From Dermatemys mawii (taxonomy: Eukaryota; Chordata; Testudines; Dermatemydidae): a stretch of 64,000 bases of DNA. The DNA lies in the NCBI GenBank assembly GCA_007922305.1, contig ML677351.1, positions 14,426,749 through 14,490,748 on the forward strand. Direction: 5' to 3'. Shown here in pieces: positions 1 through 11,006 of the stretch. The notes below the pieces were generated by a model that saw only the letters and a program-made list of their open reading frames with translations, was not told where the DNA came from and did no database searches. Position 1 is the first letter of the stretch. Each line of letters opens with the position of its first letter. Made by a program: the position numbers and the translations under genes.

Positions 1-1299
1 AAGTGAAACTGATTGGAGTTTTATGTTGCTGTTCTGGGGTCTGATCTGAAAAAGTCTGTTGAAGTCAATGGAAAGACTTCTATTGAGCTTCAGATCAGGC
101 CCTTAGTGAAAAATATTGCATAGGCTCTCCCCAGTTTCTTTTTTTTCTTTATATGGGGTATAATATTCCTGGCCATTGTGTGTAGATGTGTGCAACAAAA
201 TATTAAAAGGAATGCAATTAAAATTATTAATCATTTTAACTTAATTCTGCTGAATTTTTAAACTCAGCAACGTGACTGATCAGCAATGTTTTGTCACCTC
301 ACCTGTTCAAGTTTATTGTCTACCCTTTGTATGGCTATGGAAGTTTTTAACATAAAACGAATTTTAGTTGTAGACCCCAGTATACACTGTCTATTTTTGA
401 TGAGTGAGGCACAAAGTCTGACTCTGTTTTCCTTTTAGGCCAGTCAGATTTGATGCAGAGTATGGGAGAGGTTAAGGTATTTGTTTGAGAGAGATCTCCC
501 TGGAGTTTTGTGTTGTCCAAGACTGGAGATGTGTTATGATGGGTTTCTTTAAAGAGAAAATTACTTTCCTATAATTGTTCTTCTCTGAAGATATGAAAGA
601 CCACCACTCACACACCCTGCTCTGCTATTTCATTTGAAGGTTCTGCTATTTCATTTTCTTATTATTCAATCCCCTTTTATACATAGGGGATTAATTTCAC
701 TTTGAGCTTAGGGAGTACCTGTCTTGCACATAACAGTTGTGATGGGTATTTTCACACACCACCACTTGCAGATTTTGCTTTTTTGTGAGATGCCTCGTCA
801 GTCTAACCATTATATTTGAAGATGTTTTCATTTCATTATTTTACTTACTGTGATTCCCTATTTATGCTATTTCCCAGCAGCTTGCTGGCAGTAAAATAGT
901 TAATAAAAACTAAATCAGAATGTGCCGCAAGCATTTCTTCTTTCAATGTGTCTGGTGTTCTTGTCGTTTTTAACCGGCCTTGGCCCTTATCTTGCTGCAA
1001 GCTTTGCATGAGTACAAGGAGTCTCCTTTGATTGTCAGTGTGTGTCTGTGTATGTATGTATGGCGGGGGGAAAGAGAGAGAGAGCGAGGAAAAGAAGCAA
1101 TAAAACATTGTGAAAAAGCCACATGCAGGTGCCTACTCCCTGGCTCAGCTTTAGGTGATACCGGCCAGTGTGCCCCCACCCCCGCTTGCCTCCTTGTCTA
1201 TCTGGCCATGCACGCTGGATAAATTCTATCCCTCAGACCCACTCCCAGCTGGAAGTGTAATTGCCATGGATGGTTTTCATACCCTTGCACACCCCGCAC
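1..1299. other. 5' flank of POU2F1, no gene seen
   Basis: AT-rich sequence upstream of the CpG island. I see no exon, transposon end or long gene-like frame. A short degenerate TG/GA simple repeat lies at about 1037-1085, so the small open frames around 845-1220 that cover it are low-complexity. GC content climbs from about 1140 into the island. Confidence 0.6.
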
Positions 1300-1556
1300 A
1301 AGCGATACACCGACACGCCAACGTGTCAGTGGTACAATGCACCTCCGGTGGGGCGGGGCCTGCCCCGCTTCAGGCGAGCTGGAATGAGTCCCCAGAAAGC
1401 AGACGCGGGGCAACCAACAGCGCAGTCCCCGGCCCATCCCTCGCCCTGCCCACGGGCGCACTCTCGAGGGGGGAGCTGGGCAACAAGGTGGCGCGCGTGT
1501 CCAGGCCGTTTACATGTTAAGGAAGGCTGGGGCAGAGGTGAATGGCAGGGGAAGTA

Positions 1557-1566
1557 GCGCATGCGC
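1557..1566. promoter_or_regulatory. NRF1-type site 1
   Basis: GCGCATGCGC, a perfect 10-bp palindrome matching the known NRF1 core. It is followed by AAAGG, the same extension as at site 3. It lies 268 bp upstream of the POU2F1 ATG. Confidence 0.75.
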
Positions 1567-1637
1567 AAAGGTGCTGTCAAGGTAAACGGGGCAAGGGGGG
1601 GTGCAGGAGTAGGGCTAGCGAGAAGGAAGGACGGGTG

Positions 1638-1647
1638 GCGCATGCGC
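1638..1647. promoter_or_regulatory. NRF1-type site 2
   Basis: GCGCATGCGC again, 81 bp downstream of site 1, followed by GAAG rather than AAAGG. Confidence 0.75.
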
Positions 1648-1683
1648 GAAGCCCTCGCCCGCGAAGGAGGGCAGGGGCAGAGC

Positions 1684-1693
1684 GCGCATGCGC
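1684..1693. promoter_or_regulatory. NRF1-type site 3
   Basis: Third GCGCATGCGC, 46 bp after site 2 and followed by AAAGG as at site 1. It lies 141 bp upstream of the POU2F1 ATG. Confidence 0.75.
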
Positions 1694-1821
1694 AAAGGCC
1701 TTGTGCCAGAGTCGGGGCAGGGGAGAAGGGGAGGGGAGACGGCGGCTGCGCGATTGGAGCGCGCGGGGGGGCAGGGAGCGAGGGAGGGTTTATCGAGCGG
1801 CCGATTTTGGTTAAAATATTC

Positions 1822-1832
1822 AAAATGGCGGA
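1822..1832 (+). promoter_or_regulatory. YY1-like site over the start codon
   Basis: AAAATGGCGGA resembles the YY1 consensus AANATGGCGGC and includes the POU2F1 ATG. YY1 sites at this position are known in many CpG-island genes; occupancy here is inferred. Confidence 0.45.
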
Positions 1833-1885
1833 CGGAGGAGCAGCGAGTCAAGATGAGAGTTCGGCGGCGGCGGTGGCGGCGGCAG
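1825..1885 (+). CDS. POU2F1: POU2F1 (Oct-1) first coding exon
   Basis: POU2F1 is a nuclear transcription factor that binds the octamer ATGCAAAT through a POU-specific domain and a POU homeodomain; both are encoded by later exons outside this window. Seen here: an ATG in strong Kozak context (A at -3, G at +4) opening MADGGAASQDESSAA, then a short alanine-rich tract with one valine. This matches the N terminus of the long ubiquitous isoform known in mammals. After base 1885 comes GTAATC, a good donor. The last exon base is a lone G, so the next exon should begin AC to give Asp, which fits the known continuation (Asp-Ser-Arg-Met). The frame is open upstream to 1561, but the conserved start is at 1825. 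It is partial: 20 codons plus one base. Identification rests on recalled sequence and the matching splice phase. Confidence 0.88.
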
Positions 1886-1901
1886 GTAATCATTACGGCG
1901 T

Positions 1902-1920
1902 TTTACATATTCATATTCAT
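1902..1920. promoter_or_regulatory. POU/octamer-like repeat, copy 1
   Basis: TTTACATATTCATATTCAT, 17 bp after the exon 1 donor. On the other strand it reads as spaced ATGAAT and ATGTAAA half-sites, which resemble degenerate POU-dimer sites. The 13-mer TTTACATATTCAT recurs at 2152-2164. Confidence 0.35.
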
Positions 1921-2151
1921 ACTCGCGCGCGCGGCCCCCCCGCCGCCCGCCCGCCCCGCTTAGCATAATTTATTAGTACTCCGGATTATTATAATTAACG
2001 GCACAGGGGGGAGCGGGGGCGGCGGCAGCCTCCCCGTGCGGGAAACACACACAGGGGTGCGGGGGGCAGGGGGGCGCCTCCCCGCCCCCGAACCCGGCCA
2101 GAGGCCGCCGGGCCGGGCTGGCAGCGCCCGCACGCCCACAATAAAAGCCGC

Positions 2152-2164
2152 TTTACATATTCAT
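2152..2164. promoter_or_regulatory. POU/octamer-like repeat, copy 2
   Basis: The same 13-mer as at 1902, here running into a second ATGGCGG at 2163. AATAAAA lies just upstream at about 2140. It could mark an alternative start region, but the frame that follows (2163-2525) encodes no protein I recognise. Confidence 0.3.
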
Positions 2165-2734
2165 GGCGGAGCGGGCCCGGCTCGGGCCGGGGGCTGAGGA
2201 GCAGAGCCCGGAGCTGGGGGGCGAGCACCCCGCACCCGCCCTGCGAGTAGGGCCGAGGTCCTCTGCGCGCTGTTGCTCCGGGCAGGGAGCGGAGCTGGGG
2301 CGTGGGGTTTTATTTTATGGGGGGGTTGGTGTCTCAGCGCCCCCTCCCCCCTTAGCAGCGTTATTTCCCCAGAGCCCCGGGCCTGCCTGCACCGGGGGCC
2401 TGGGAGCTTGGCGGGGACCTCCGTCCGCCCCCCCCCCGGCGAAGGTGCCGCAACCCCACTTGACTTTTCTTTTTTGGGGGGTCTCCCTGGTGGCGAGGGG
2501 CGCTGCGGGGGGAGGGGGGGCCTGACATCTCCCCGTTTCCCTAGGAGCGAGGGAGGCCGAGCAGCGCAGTGCGGGGCGCCTCGGCATAGGCCCGGGGGTG
2601 GGTGTCTGACAGCGATGCCCTGAGAGCCCCCCCCCGAGCGAAGGGTGCGTGGGGTGGCAGCGTTGGCGGGTAGAGTGGCAGGCCGGCTGCCGTGGGTGCG
2701 GGGCCGGGCTCGCTCTCTGTGTGTTTCTCTCATT

Positions 2735-3460
2735 TGAATAATGTCTAATTCGGGGAGGTTTATATTATTGAAATGGCCGCCTGAGTTTCCCCGCCTCTCA
2801 TGTTTAGTAATTCAGACCTTTAATAACAGCCACTCAGAGCCCAAAGCCGTGTTTATATTTTACATTCGCCCCATGTGCTTGTGTGGTTCAATATGATTCT
2901 TCTTTCTTGCTCTCTCGCTTTTTTTAAATTTTCTTGGCAACCCACAGGGCCCAGAGATCAAACCCAGGCTGCGTGGGGAGGGGAGAGGAGGGGAGAGGAA
3001 GAGGTAGGCCCTGGCTCCTCTGGCAGATGCCTAGGCCTCACTCTGCCGCTTGATTTATTTACTAATAACCGAAATGACCCCCCCATCCCACCCCCGCGAG
3101 CAAAAACAAAACCCTCCTGGGGCCTGAGCAACATCAGAACTGCTCACAGCTTCTCACACACTCATGCCTTTTAAATAAAGGGCTTATTTTTAATTTATAG
3201 CAACACAAGCCTGTAAAGCTACCCCTTTCATAACTGCTTTTCAGTGAGTATTGAGCATTTTTCATCCCATTGTCCCAGGTTTACTTTTTTTTTCCTTTTT
3301 TTTTTTTTTAAAAGGAGTTGATTTTAATTTACACCTTATGAGGATGTGAGAGCACTTTCAAAATTTAAAAAGCCTCCCTCCCACCATCAAATACAAAATA
3401 GATTTAATACACAGAAGCTAATCTTGAATGTTTTAATTTTATAGCACACTGGATCATACA
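2735..3460. other. AT-rich flank of the CpG island
   Basis: Right after the island, about 2735-2870 is a mixed block with several homeodomain-type words (TTGAATAATG, GTTTAGTAATTC, CTTTAATAAC). It is neither a simple repeat nor a recognised transposon, so it is a candidate conserved regulatory block. Beyond it are purine runs, a T-rich tract at about 3285-3312, and nothing else I can name. Confidence 0.35.
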
Positions 3461-6071
3461 ACATTAAATAAAATAAACCTCTTTTTCATCAATGTTTAAA
3501 ATTAGGATGCTGTATAGCAGTCCTATGTGTTTGAAGCTTTTGTCAGTCCCTGGCCCTTCTGAGTTATTTTTAATTGAAATTTTACAGTGCAAGAGAAAAC
3601 AAAAGCAAGATAAGTTTTCTGTATTTGTGTGCCATAGTTGGCTGAGTGAAAACTGAAAAATATTTACCCCCACCCCTAAAATTGTCAGGGCTAACTATAT
3701 GTTTTAGCCAGACACCACACAACTTGACAACAAGCAAAATGGACTCCTTTTCCAAGGGAGGTGATGGAGTTTTTATTTTGAAGTAGCATTAGTGTTGATA
3801 AAGCTGTGGTTTGGAGACCATTGTTTTCAACTGTGGAGGAAAAGAGCCTGACTGTACGGTATTTTACAATAGCCATATCAGATTAGCATATAAACATCCT
3901 TGAAGCATGGCTAAGAAGAGTTCATGTAATAGTGCAGTCAGCTTATTTTGTCAATTTTGCTTTGAAGGTTAATTTGTTACAAAATACTAAACTTCAGTTA
4001 ATGAAAAACATTTTAATTTTAAAATAACCAGTCTCACTACTACCTATTTTTCCCTCTCTCACCCTTGGTAAAGACAGGCCTTGAATACTGCAAGAAAAGA
4101 TCTGTAGAAGCTATAATGAGACTGTTCAGGTGACTGACTGCTTCACAGACCAGCAGCACGAGGTTGGCTGGACAAAAAGTAGCAATATGATTTCATGCCT
4201 TAAATAGCATATGTTTTTGCACTCGCTTCACAAGATGTGGTCAAGCTGATGATGTAACCGGCCAGAGGACAAGGTGCAGTTAATTTGATTTATTGACCTG
4301 GGGTGAGGTGTAGCAGTGAAACCTTCTGATAGAGAAACCATTTATCTGAGGACAATTTCCTTTATAGCAGCAATTTAACCACTGCTGAGACTGTAGATAT
4401 TTTATCCAAGATGATAAAAATGTACATAACATCTTGCAAACAAAAATTTGATTCTAACTGACAATTTAGTAATTCTTAAAGGATGGATTGTTGGACTCTG
4501 GCCTTGTACTGTCACATGCCTGACTTGGGTTTTATGAATCCAGCTTTCTGCCATTTACATGCTAAAACAAATCTGTCCACCTCAATCTGATGTTTTATAC
4601 TTAAGGTTATTGCATAAAATTTTACTGAACCCTCCCACATGATACAGTTAGAATGGAAGATGGCTCCACCAGTGCAAACTAGCAGCAACATCTGGGTTAG
4701 AAGCCCATTTTTCCACCCATCTGCGATTGCTATCAGGGTGCTTTCAGTGGATCTTGAGTGAGGCTCCATTTTTGATATCATTCTCCAGCTGGTAGATGTC
4801 TGATAAACTTCAGACTTTGGGTTTTTTTTCCCCATGTGATGGAAGAGACAAGGCATTTTTCCCTTATCCCTCCAGAGTTTTCTGGTTTTCAGTTGCGGCA
4901 GAGTGAAACTGACCTGATTCTTGACAGTTTCACCTACCAAGAGGGCTCTGACTTTCACCAGTAAAAATGACCAAAGGCTTGTTAATTTTACTGTGAAACA
5001 GTGGCAGTAACTGCTGCTTCTCCTCTCTGCAGACTCAGGAAGACAGCAGTGTATTAGTTCACATTTGGAAGGGTATGTTTGCAATTACAAAATCTAGAAG
5101 CTTGCTAACTTTTTACATGAAAGGAAAAATATTTTGTGCTCCCACCCTTTCCAGAGAAAGCTTTCCTCTTGCCACTAGTGACTGGATTTTTTAAAAAAAT
5201 TCTATAGTCCTAATTCAAGCAAATCTGAAGTCTTTAGGAAGCAAATGGTTAGATTTTGACACTTTCCTTGGTGAGTAGTGATGATGTTTAGCGCTGCTTA
5301 ACTTGGTATGTATATATGGGGAAATTGATGCAATTTTCAAATCTGATCTCTGCCTATTAAGCTTGATAAAGCACCAATTATTCTGTGCTGGTTGTGTGAG
5401 AATGTACCAGAATATTACATAAACACAGGAGTATAGTTCCTGCTTGTAGTCAAGGTCCTGATGATTGATGACTACTTTGTTTAGAAAATGAGATTTTTGA
5501 AGCATTTTCATCACTTAAAGCACGATGGTCCAATCAGAATAGTTATTGTTGCATTTAAACAGAGTAGCCCATTCTATCTGTAGTTCTTATCTGACAAAAG
5601 TTTAAATGTGCAGAAAAGCTTGATGGAATGGGGTGTCTAAATTTAAAATTTGTTATGATCTATCATTGTACCTTTTTTCTTGTAAAAGTGGAATATTCAT
5701 TCTTTCCATAGGCCTTTCATTCTTCTTTGATACCCCACCCCCACCCAATTTTGTGAAAAATTTGTAGTAATTACTTTCCCTCTTCAGTGGGTTGACCTTG
5801 ACTTGCCTAGCCATAACAAAATTTGGCATGCCTGGTGGAGTATGGCTGACTTGTAGAGTTTGTGGGAAGTGGTAATTTTTCACTCGCTTTCACAAAGTTC
5901 TGATTCCTTTGTGAACTTCAAGGACTTTAGAAATAATTTACACTACTTAACATGCACGTTTTGTGTTTTTAATTTTTTGTTACATTCTACAATAGTTTAT
6001 TCCACTTTCTAAAAATCACTGTGTTACACCAGGCTGCATTTTTTTGCCACTTCAAACAGCCACTAATTAAG
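3461..6071. other. Intron, no recognised gene; includes old repeat copy
   Basis: AT-rich intron. Bases 4512-5084 hold a 190-codon minus-strand frame, but part of it (about 4880-5060) belongs to an old dispersed repeat also seen at 48.6 and 60.7 kb, so it is not called a gene. The rest shows no domain, splice-bounded exon or clear transposon end. Confidence 0.5.
4880..5065 (+). repeat. Unnamed ancient dispersed repeat, copy C
   Basis: It shares GAAACTGACCTGATTCTTG (one change) with the copy near 48.6 kb, then a diverged middle, then TTAATTTTACT in the same order, then CTGCAGAC as in the minus-strand copy near 60.7 kb. I cannot name the family and the ends are uncertain. Confidence 0.5.
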
Positions 6072-6073
6072 TA

Positions 6074-6671
6074 CAGTAACTCCTTGCTTAACATGATAGT
6101 TATGTTCCTGAAAAATGCTACTTTAAGCAAAACAGTGTTAAGTGAATCCAATTTCCCCATAAGAATTAATGTAATTTTTTTTCAGACAAAAGACATTATA
6201 TAGGCATATAGTATACGTTTTAAATAAAATATTTAATACTGTACTTATCAGTGAAGATTGTGAAACTTGTTTGAGGTGGGGCATAGTGTGGTTGGGGCAT
6301 GGGGGCTTGCCCCACTCTGTCCATCCAATGCTCCTGCCAGGGAGCGGGATCAGGGGTTTGTCCACTCCCTGGCTGGAATGCCGGGCGAGCGCAGTAGGAT
6401 AAACCTGCACACTCAGACCCTGCACTCCAGCTGGAATGCCAGGTGGCTGGAATGTGGCAAGCTCCCACTCCCCAACCTTGCTCCCTGGCTGGAATGCTGG
6501 GAGGGCGGAATGGGGCAAGCCCTTGCACCTGGCCCCACTCCTCGGCGGGGGCAAGCCAAACAACCTTATAACGGGACGTTGCACAACGTTAAATGAGTAT
6601 ATTCTCTAATAGATCAGCAACCTAATAATGAAACAGTGTTAACTGGGATGACTTTAAATGAGGAATTACTG
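6074..6671. mobile_element. pogo/Tigger-like non-autonomous DNA transposon
   Basis: It begins CAGTAACTCCTTGCTTAA and ends with the inverted form (ATTACTG; reverse complement CAGTAATTCCTCATTTAA). Both sides carry TA (6072-6073 and 6672-6673), the duplication expected for the Tc1/mariner/pogo group. It is 598 bp with a GC-rich centre and no transposase motif; the open frames across 6138-6596 are products of that centre. Confidence 0.75.
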
Positions 6672-6673
6672 TA

Positions 6674-7514
6674 TACTCAATTACTTGAACATAACTAAAA
6701 CTGCACACCATCTTGAGAGAGGCAGTCACAGTTCTGGCCCTTGTAGGGGACAGAGGTTTGTATGAGATGCATATTTCTAATCAGTATAATACAAGTAATT
6801 GCCATTTACATGTTTAATAAAGCCAGGATTGAACCTTTACGCATAATTAAGCTTAAATTGATTGCACCAAACTTGATATTACTTGTTCTGTGTACAGAGC
6901 TGGTGTCCTCTGAATGAGGGACTTTGTATAGTCTTACAATACTGACTGGCTGCTTGATACTGCAGAGATTCTCTTCTGCATTAACAGTTTTTCCCACCAT
7001 GTTCCTATTGTGATGTGTTGCAATACATTGCAGCCCAAGTGTTGGCTTGCATCGCATTGAGTACAGCAGTAGAAATGGGGAGGGAATCACAGACATTTAA
7101 TTTTGTCCTGTAATCTTTCCCTGTATGTTCCTGAACTAGTTATACTTCACTTGGAACCTGTCTAAATTCCACAGCTGCAAATTAAAAGAAGTTCTGTAAA
7201 TGTGACTATTCTTCCTTTTCACAGTTGGGGGCATTAATTTTATTAAGCTTTGAGGATAAGAGCCTCACAGACTCTGTTACAGTTCATCATTTCTATTCCT
7301 AGAGAGAGAATAGGTAACATTTCTATGTTAATTCCTTTTCCTACCTTTGGCAGACTGCACAGCTGACTAGCAGAACTGGAGTCAGCTAATGTCCAAACTT
7401 GTCAGGTTATTTTTCAGTAGGTCTTCGTTAGCATACTACAAATTTCTTGTGGGAAAGGAGATGTTAATGAATTGCTAATGGCTGCTTGTATTCATGAATT
7501 TGACTGAGGCTATT
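6674..7514. other. Intron, nothing recognised
   Basis: Unique-looking AT-rich sequence without gene-like frames or transposon ends. Confidence 0.5.
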
Positions 7515-7735
7515 AAGCATTATTGTTTAGTGATTAAGCAGTAGGCTGGGATCCAGGAATTCATGAGTTCAACTCCTGGCTCTGCGTTGACTTGCTATGT
7601 GACCTTTGGCTACATCTGTAAAATGGGGATAATAAATACCAGTCTCTCAGGAGTTGTGAAGTCAGAGAGGAGATAATTAGTTAATGTTTTGTACAGTTTT
7701 TGAAGATTGAAGTGCTATGTAAGTACCAAGTTAAT
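7515..7735 (+). repeat. MIR-type SINE
   Basis: The tRNA-derived head shows a degenerate A box (TTAGTGATTAAGC) and a B box (GAGTTCAACTCC). The MIR core follows: CTATGTGACCTTTGGC, then CATCTGTAAAATGGGGATAA, then a tail ending near GCTATGTAAGTACC. Plus orientation, strongly diverged. Confidence 0.8.
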
Positions 7736-9637
7736 AGTTGTTTGTAGCAGAGTTTTTGCCTTTCTGCTTGAAAGAAAACCATCAAATTAGAAATTACATT
7801 TTTGTGTAGATGTCCCTAAACCATATCCCTATATATTCAGTTAAATTGTATATGCACTAAACTTTTTTCTTAAAACATCTCACCATTATTACCCCCTGTG
7901 CATCTCCACAATGGTAGCAATAATGAGAGTGTTAGTATGAATAAGGTGCTGGTGGCTGTCAAAATTTTTAACTACAGTGTAATATGTAGACCTGCTTTAA
8001 GTAGGGTTAGACAAAACAGATATTCAAAGACAAATCTTTAGTGGTACCTTGGTTGCACTACAGCTACTAGTGGCAGGAATCTTTATGAAAAAAGGTCTGA
8101 TGTAGATAAGGATCTAATTGGCGTCCTGTGTGTCAACATCTTTCACACAGCAAATTGGAGAGAGAAACCTTTTTTAATAAAAAACAAAATGAGATTGCAA
8201 AAACCACAGATTGGCAGGGGGGCTTAGACAGGTGTAGTCAGTATCTGTTTCTTTAAAATTGACTAGACAAAGTTGCCAACTAGCTTGCTGCATTTAATCT
8301 ATTTCAGAAAGTGATCTTGTTAATCTATAAATCGCGCATCACCATTAAAGCTTTCACTCATCATGTACTTTTGTTGGAATTTGAATTTACCTAATTGTAT
8401 TGTATGTGAAGTAGCTCAGTTTTTTAATTTTTTTTAAAAAGATGTGTACAGATAATACCTTGAAATGGTAAGCATTGTAATAGTCACATTTTTTTTAAAA
8501 TGGTCAATACCCTCTTCATTGAGGTTGGAGACTTACCCTAATTTTACTTGCCTTTCTCAGGTTAAAAGACTAGTATGAGGCACTGTCCTCTTTGAATCAA
8601 ACTGCCTCGCCATTTGTTCCTCTTCTGATTGTTTTATTTTAAAATAACATGTGATTTACTGATTTGTTCCTCACCATGCTAATGCGAAGTAGCAGGTTTG
8701 TACAACTTGGATTTTGTCCAGGGGAGGAGCATGTAATAATGATAGAAATGAATCGGTCATCTCATGAATTAGTCATTTCTGTATTATTAGTTAATCATCT
8801 CTTGAATAAAAAATGTGATTTAAGCTTATTCCAGGAATCCTACTGCAGAGGTGCCTTGCAAAGTGTATTTTAGTCACAATTCTGTTTCTTATCCTGCTGA
8901 TCTCTAGCACCAGTAAGGGTATCGTTTTCTTTTGTGTATTTTTTATGGAATCTGAAACTATTTTTTTTAAAAAAGTGAATTATATTTTTTTAAGGCACTT
9001 TGGGGTATCTGAGGCACAGCACACAGCTTGGTGGTGCCAGCGAACAACTTCACTGCAAATACTGCTCGCATCGCCCCTCTTTTTTTCCCCCACTCCTACT
9101 TTTGTATTTCTTACAGTTGCTCTTTTTCTGGTCTGGAAAGAAGGCTAGACCATTTAAAAATGTGGAACTAGTTTGTGGTGCACCTTATTTCAAGGCCAAT
9201 GTAAAATTCACTAAGATGGAGCTGAAGTGCACAACTTAAACATTTAGAACTATTTGAATAGCTCAAGGGAATATAAATGAACAAATGGAGTTTACCAGTA
9301 AATTTCAGTCATCTTTATATTGAAGTTTGGGCCTCTATTATCATTGACTTATCATCACACCTCTTCAAAGTGTATTAGACAGCTTGTGATGAGAAATCTT
9401 GGAATTCTGAGGCTTTAGGGCCATTTTTCAAGGTTCTTCAGAATCTAAGTTTCTGTATTCTGAACACGGGGTTGGGAGCCAGGAGCTTCCGATTTCCATT
9501 GCCATTTCCACACATCATCTCTCTCTATGGCTTTGGGCAAGTTAAGTGTGCATGAGCCCTTAAAAAAACCCCAAACAAACAAGCCTCCCACTATTGCAGT
9601 ACTGTTTGGGGCAGCTCCACCAATGTTAGAATGGATG
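7736..9637. other. Intron, nothing recognised
   Basis: AT-rich with A and T runs (for example near 8425 and 8970-8995). No gene, exon or transposon end seen. Confidence 0.5.
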
Positions 9638-9645
9638 TGCTACAG

Positions 9646-10567
9646 CAGGGATTCTCAACCTTTTTCTTTCTGAGGCCCCCGCTCAGTATACTATAAAAAC
9701 TTCAGGGCCCAGTGGGGATGAGGGTGGTGGTACTCCAGGCTGGTGGGTGTGGTGGTACTCAGGTTTGGGTGGGGGGGGCCCTTGGGCATAGGCATAGTCT
9801 GTCTTCTATTTTGGGGAGTAGAGGCCAGCAGGGCTTGGCCCAGCTCTGTATAGCAGGGTCCAGGAAGACAGCGCTATATCCATCCAGACTCATCTCAGCA
9901 GGCCATCCAGACTCATCTCAGCAGGCCATTCAGCCTGTCTGGGGTGTGTGTGGGCGGGGGGCGTTCAGCTAAAAAGTGTGAAAACTGCTCAGGGTATAGG
10001 GAGGGGCTAACTAGGGGCTGTGTGCAGGCAAGGGAGTAGCTCAGGGTGCAGAGAATGGGTAGCTATGACGTGTGTGGGCGGGGTAGCTTACGATGCAGAG
10101 CAGGAGTAGCTAGGGCCTGTGTGCAGGCAGCGGGGTAGCTCAGGATGCAGGGAGGGAGAAATAGGGGCTGTGTGCCAGGAAGGCTCCCCTGTGGTCACTG
10201 CTCCCCAAGGGCTCTGCTGGCCACAGGGTAGGGTCCCCCTGCCTAGGCATCTCTGGCTACATGGGCTGAGGAGCAGCCACAACCCTGGGCACCAGTAGCA
10301 GACGGGGGAATGCCTGGCTGCCTGCTCCATGACACCAGCCAGAGCAGCAGCTGCCCGTACTGCCTGACTCCGAGCTTTCTGTCTCCAGTGTGGCCAGGTG
10401 GAGGGGCCTCGGAGCTGCTACCCCTTGTACTGGCACTGCAGTAGAAGGGCATGCCAGGGCTCTGGCTTTTGGCCTTGCGGCGGGTGGCGCTGGGGCTTGG
10501 GCTCTAGGTTTCAGCAGTGGGTCCTTTGGCCACCTTGGGGTTGCAGACCCCTGGTTGAGAACCGCTG
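9646..10567. mobile_element. hAT-like non-autonomous transposon
   Basis: The left end CAGGGATTCTCAACC pairs with the right end GGTTGAGAACCGCTG as terminal inverted repeats. Flanks are TGCTACAG and TGCTAGCT, a worn 8-bp duplication (5 of 8). The interior (about 9960-10160) has degenerate tandem units built on GTAGCT and TGTGTGCAGGC. No transposase motif. Confidence 0.7.
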
Positions 10568-10575
10568 TGCTAGCT

Positions 10576-10998
10576 TAAACAAAATTCCAGTAGCTACTAT
10601 ATTAAACTACCATATATCAGATCCCAGCAAAGGTATAGATGACATGATGGTAGAAGCTGTGGCCTGGCTGCGGAAGTATTAGTGCAGAGATTCACCTCTC
10701 CGAAACAGACTTGAGGGGAGACAGCATAAGGAACACAGTCAACCTGAAGTCTCTGCAGTTTTCACCAAACCAAATAAGATCAGTTTTGAAAAATATGCTT
10801 TAAAGTTGCCCCACCAAATTAATTTCTTTGATCATGTCTTCCTGGCTTTTAAACCCACACAAATAGAAGCAACATACAGGTTTGGTAGGAGACATTGTAG
10901 GTTGTGCACATTTCTCCCACCCTGGCACTGGATAACAGACATTCTGTTCTGTTTAGGTTCTTGTACAGTGCTTATCACAGTAATATCTGAGAATGTTC
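10576..10998. other. Intron, nothing recognised
   Basis: Short unique stretch between two hAT elements; no gene-like signal. Confidence 0.5.
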
Positions 10999-11006
10999 CA
11001 GTAATG

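Larger units (their letters stand above)
1300..2740 (+). promoter_or_regulatory. CpG island promoter of POU2F1
   Basis: This stretch is very rich in GC and CpG, in contrast to the AT-rich DNA on both sides, and it contains the first coding exon. No TATA box sits at a sensible distance upstream of the ATG, as expected for a widely expressed CpG-island promoter with dispersed start sites. It holds three NRF1-type palindromes, a YY1-like sequence on the ATG, and an AT-rich homeodomain-like block at about 1962-2000 (TAATTTATTA and TTATAATTAAC). The transcription start cannot be placed from sequence alone. Many small frames on both strands here are GC-driven artefacts. Confidence 0.85.

Noticed and set aside
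1326..1823. Long minus-strand frames across the CpG island (also 2161-2733)
   Set aside because: Proline- and arginine-rich composition follows directly from GC-rich DNA; no domain, and the strand is opposite to the recognised exon.
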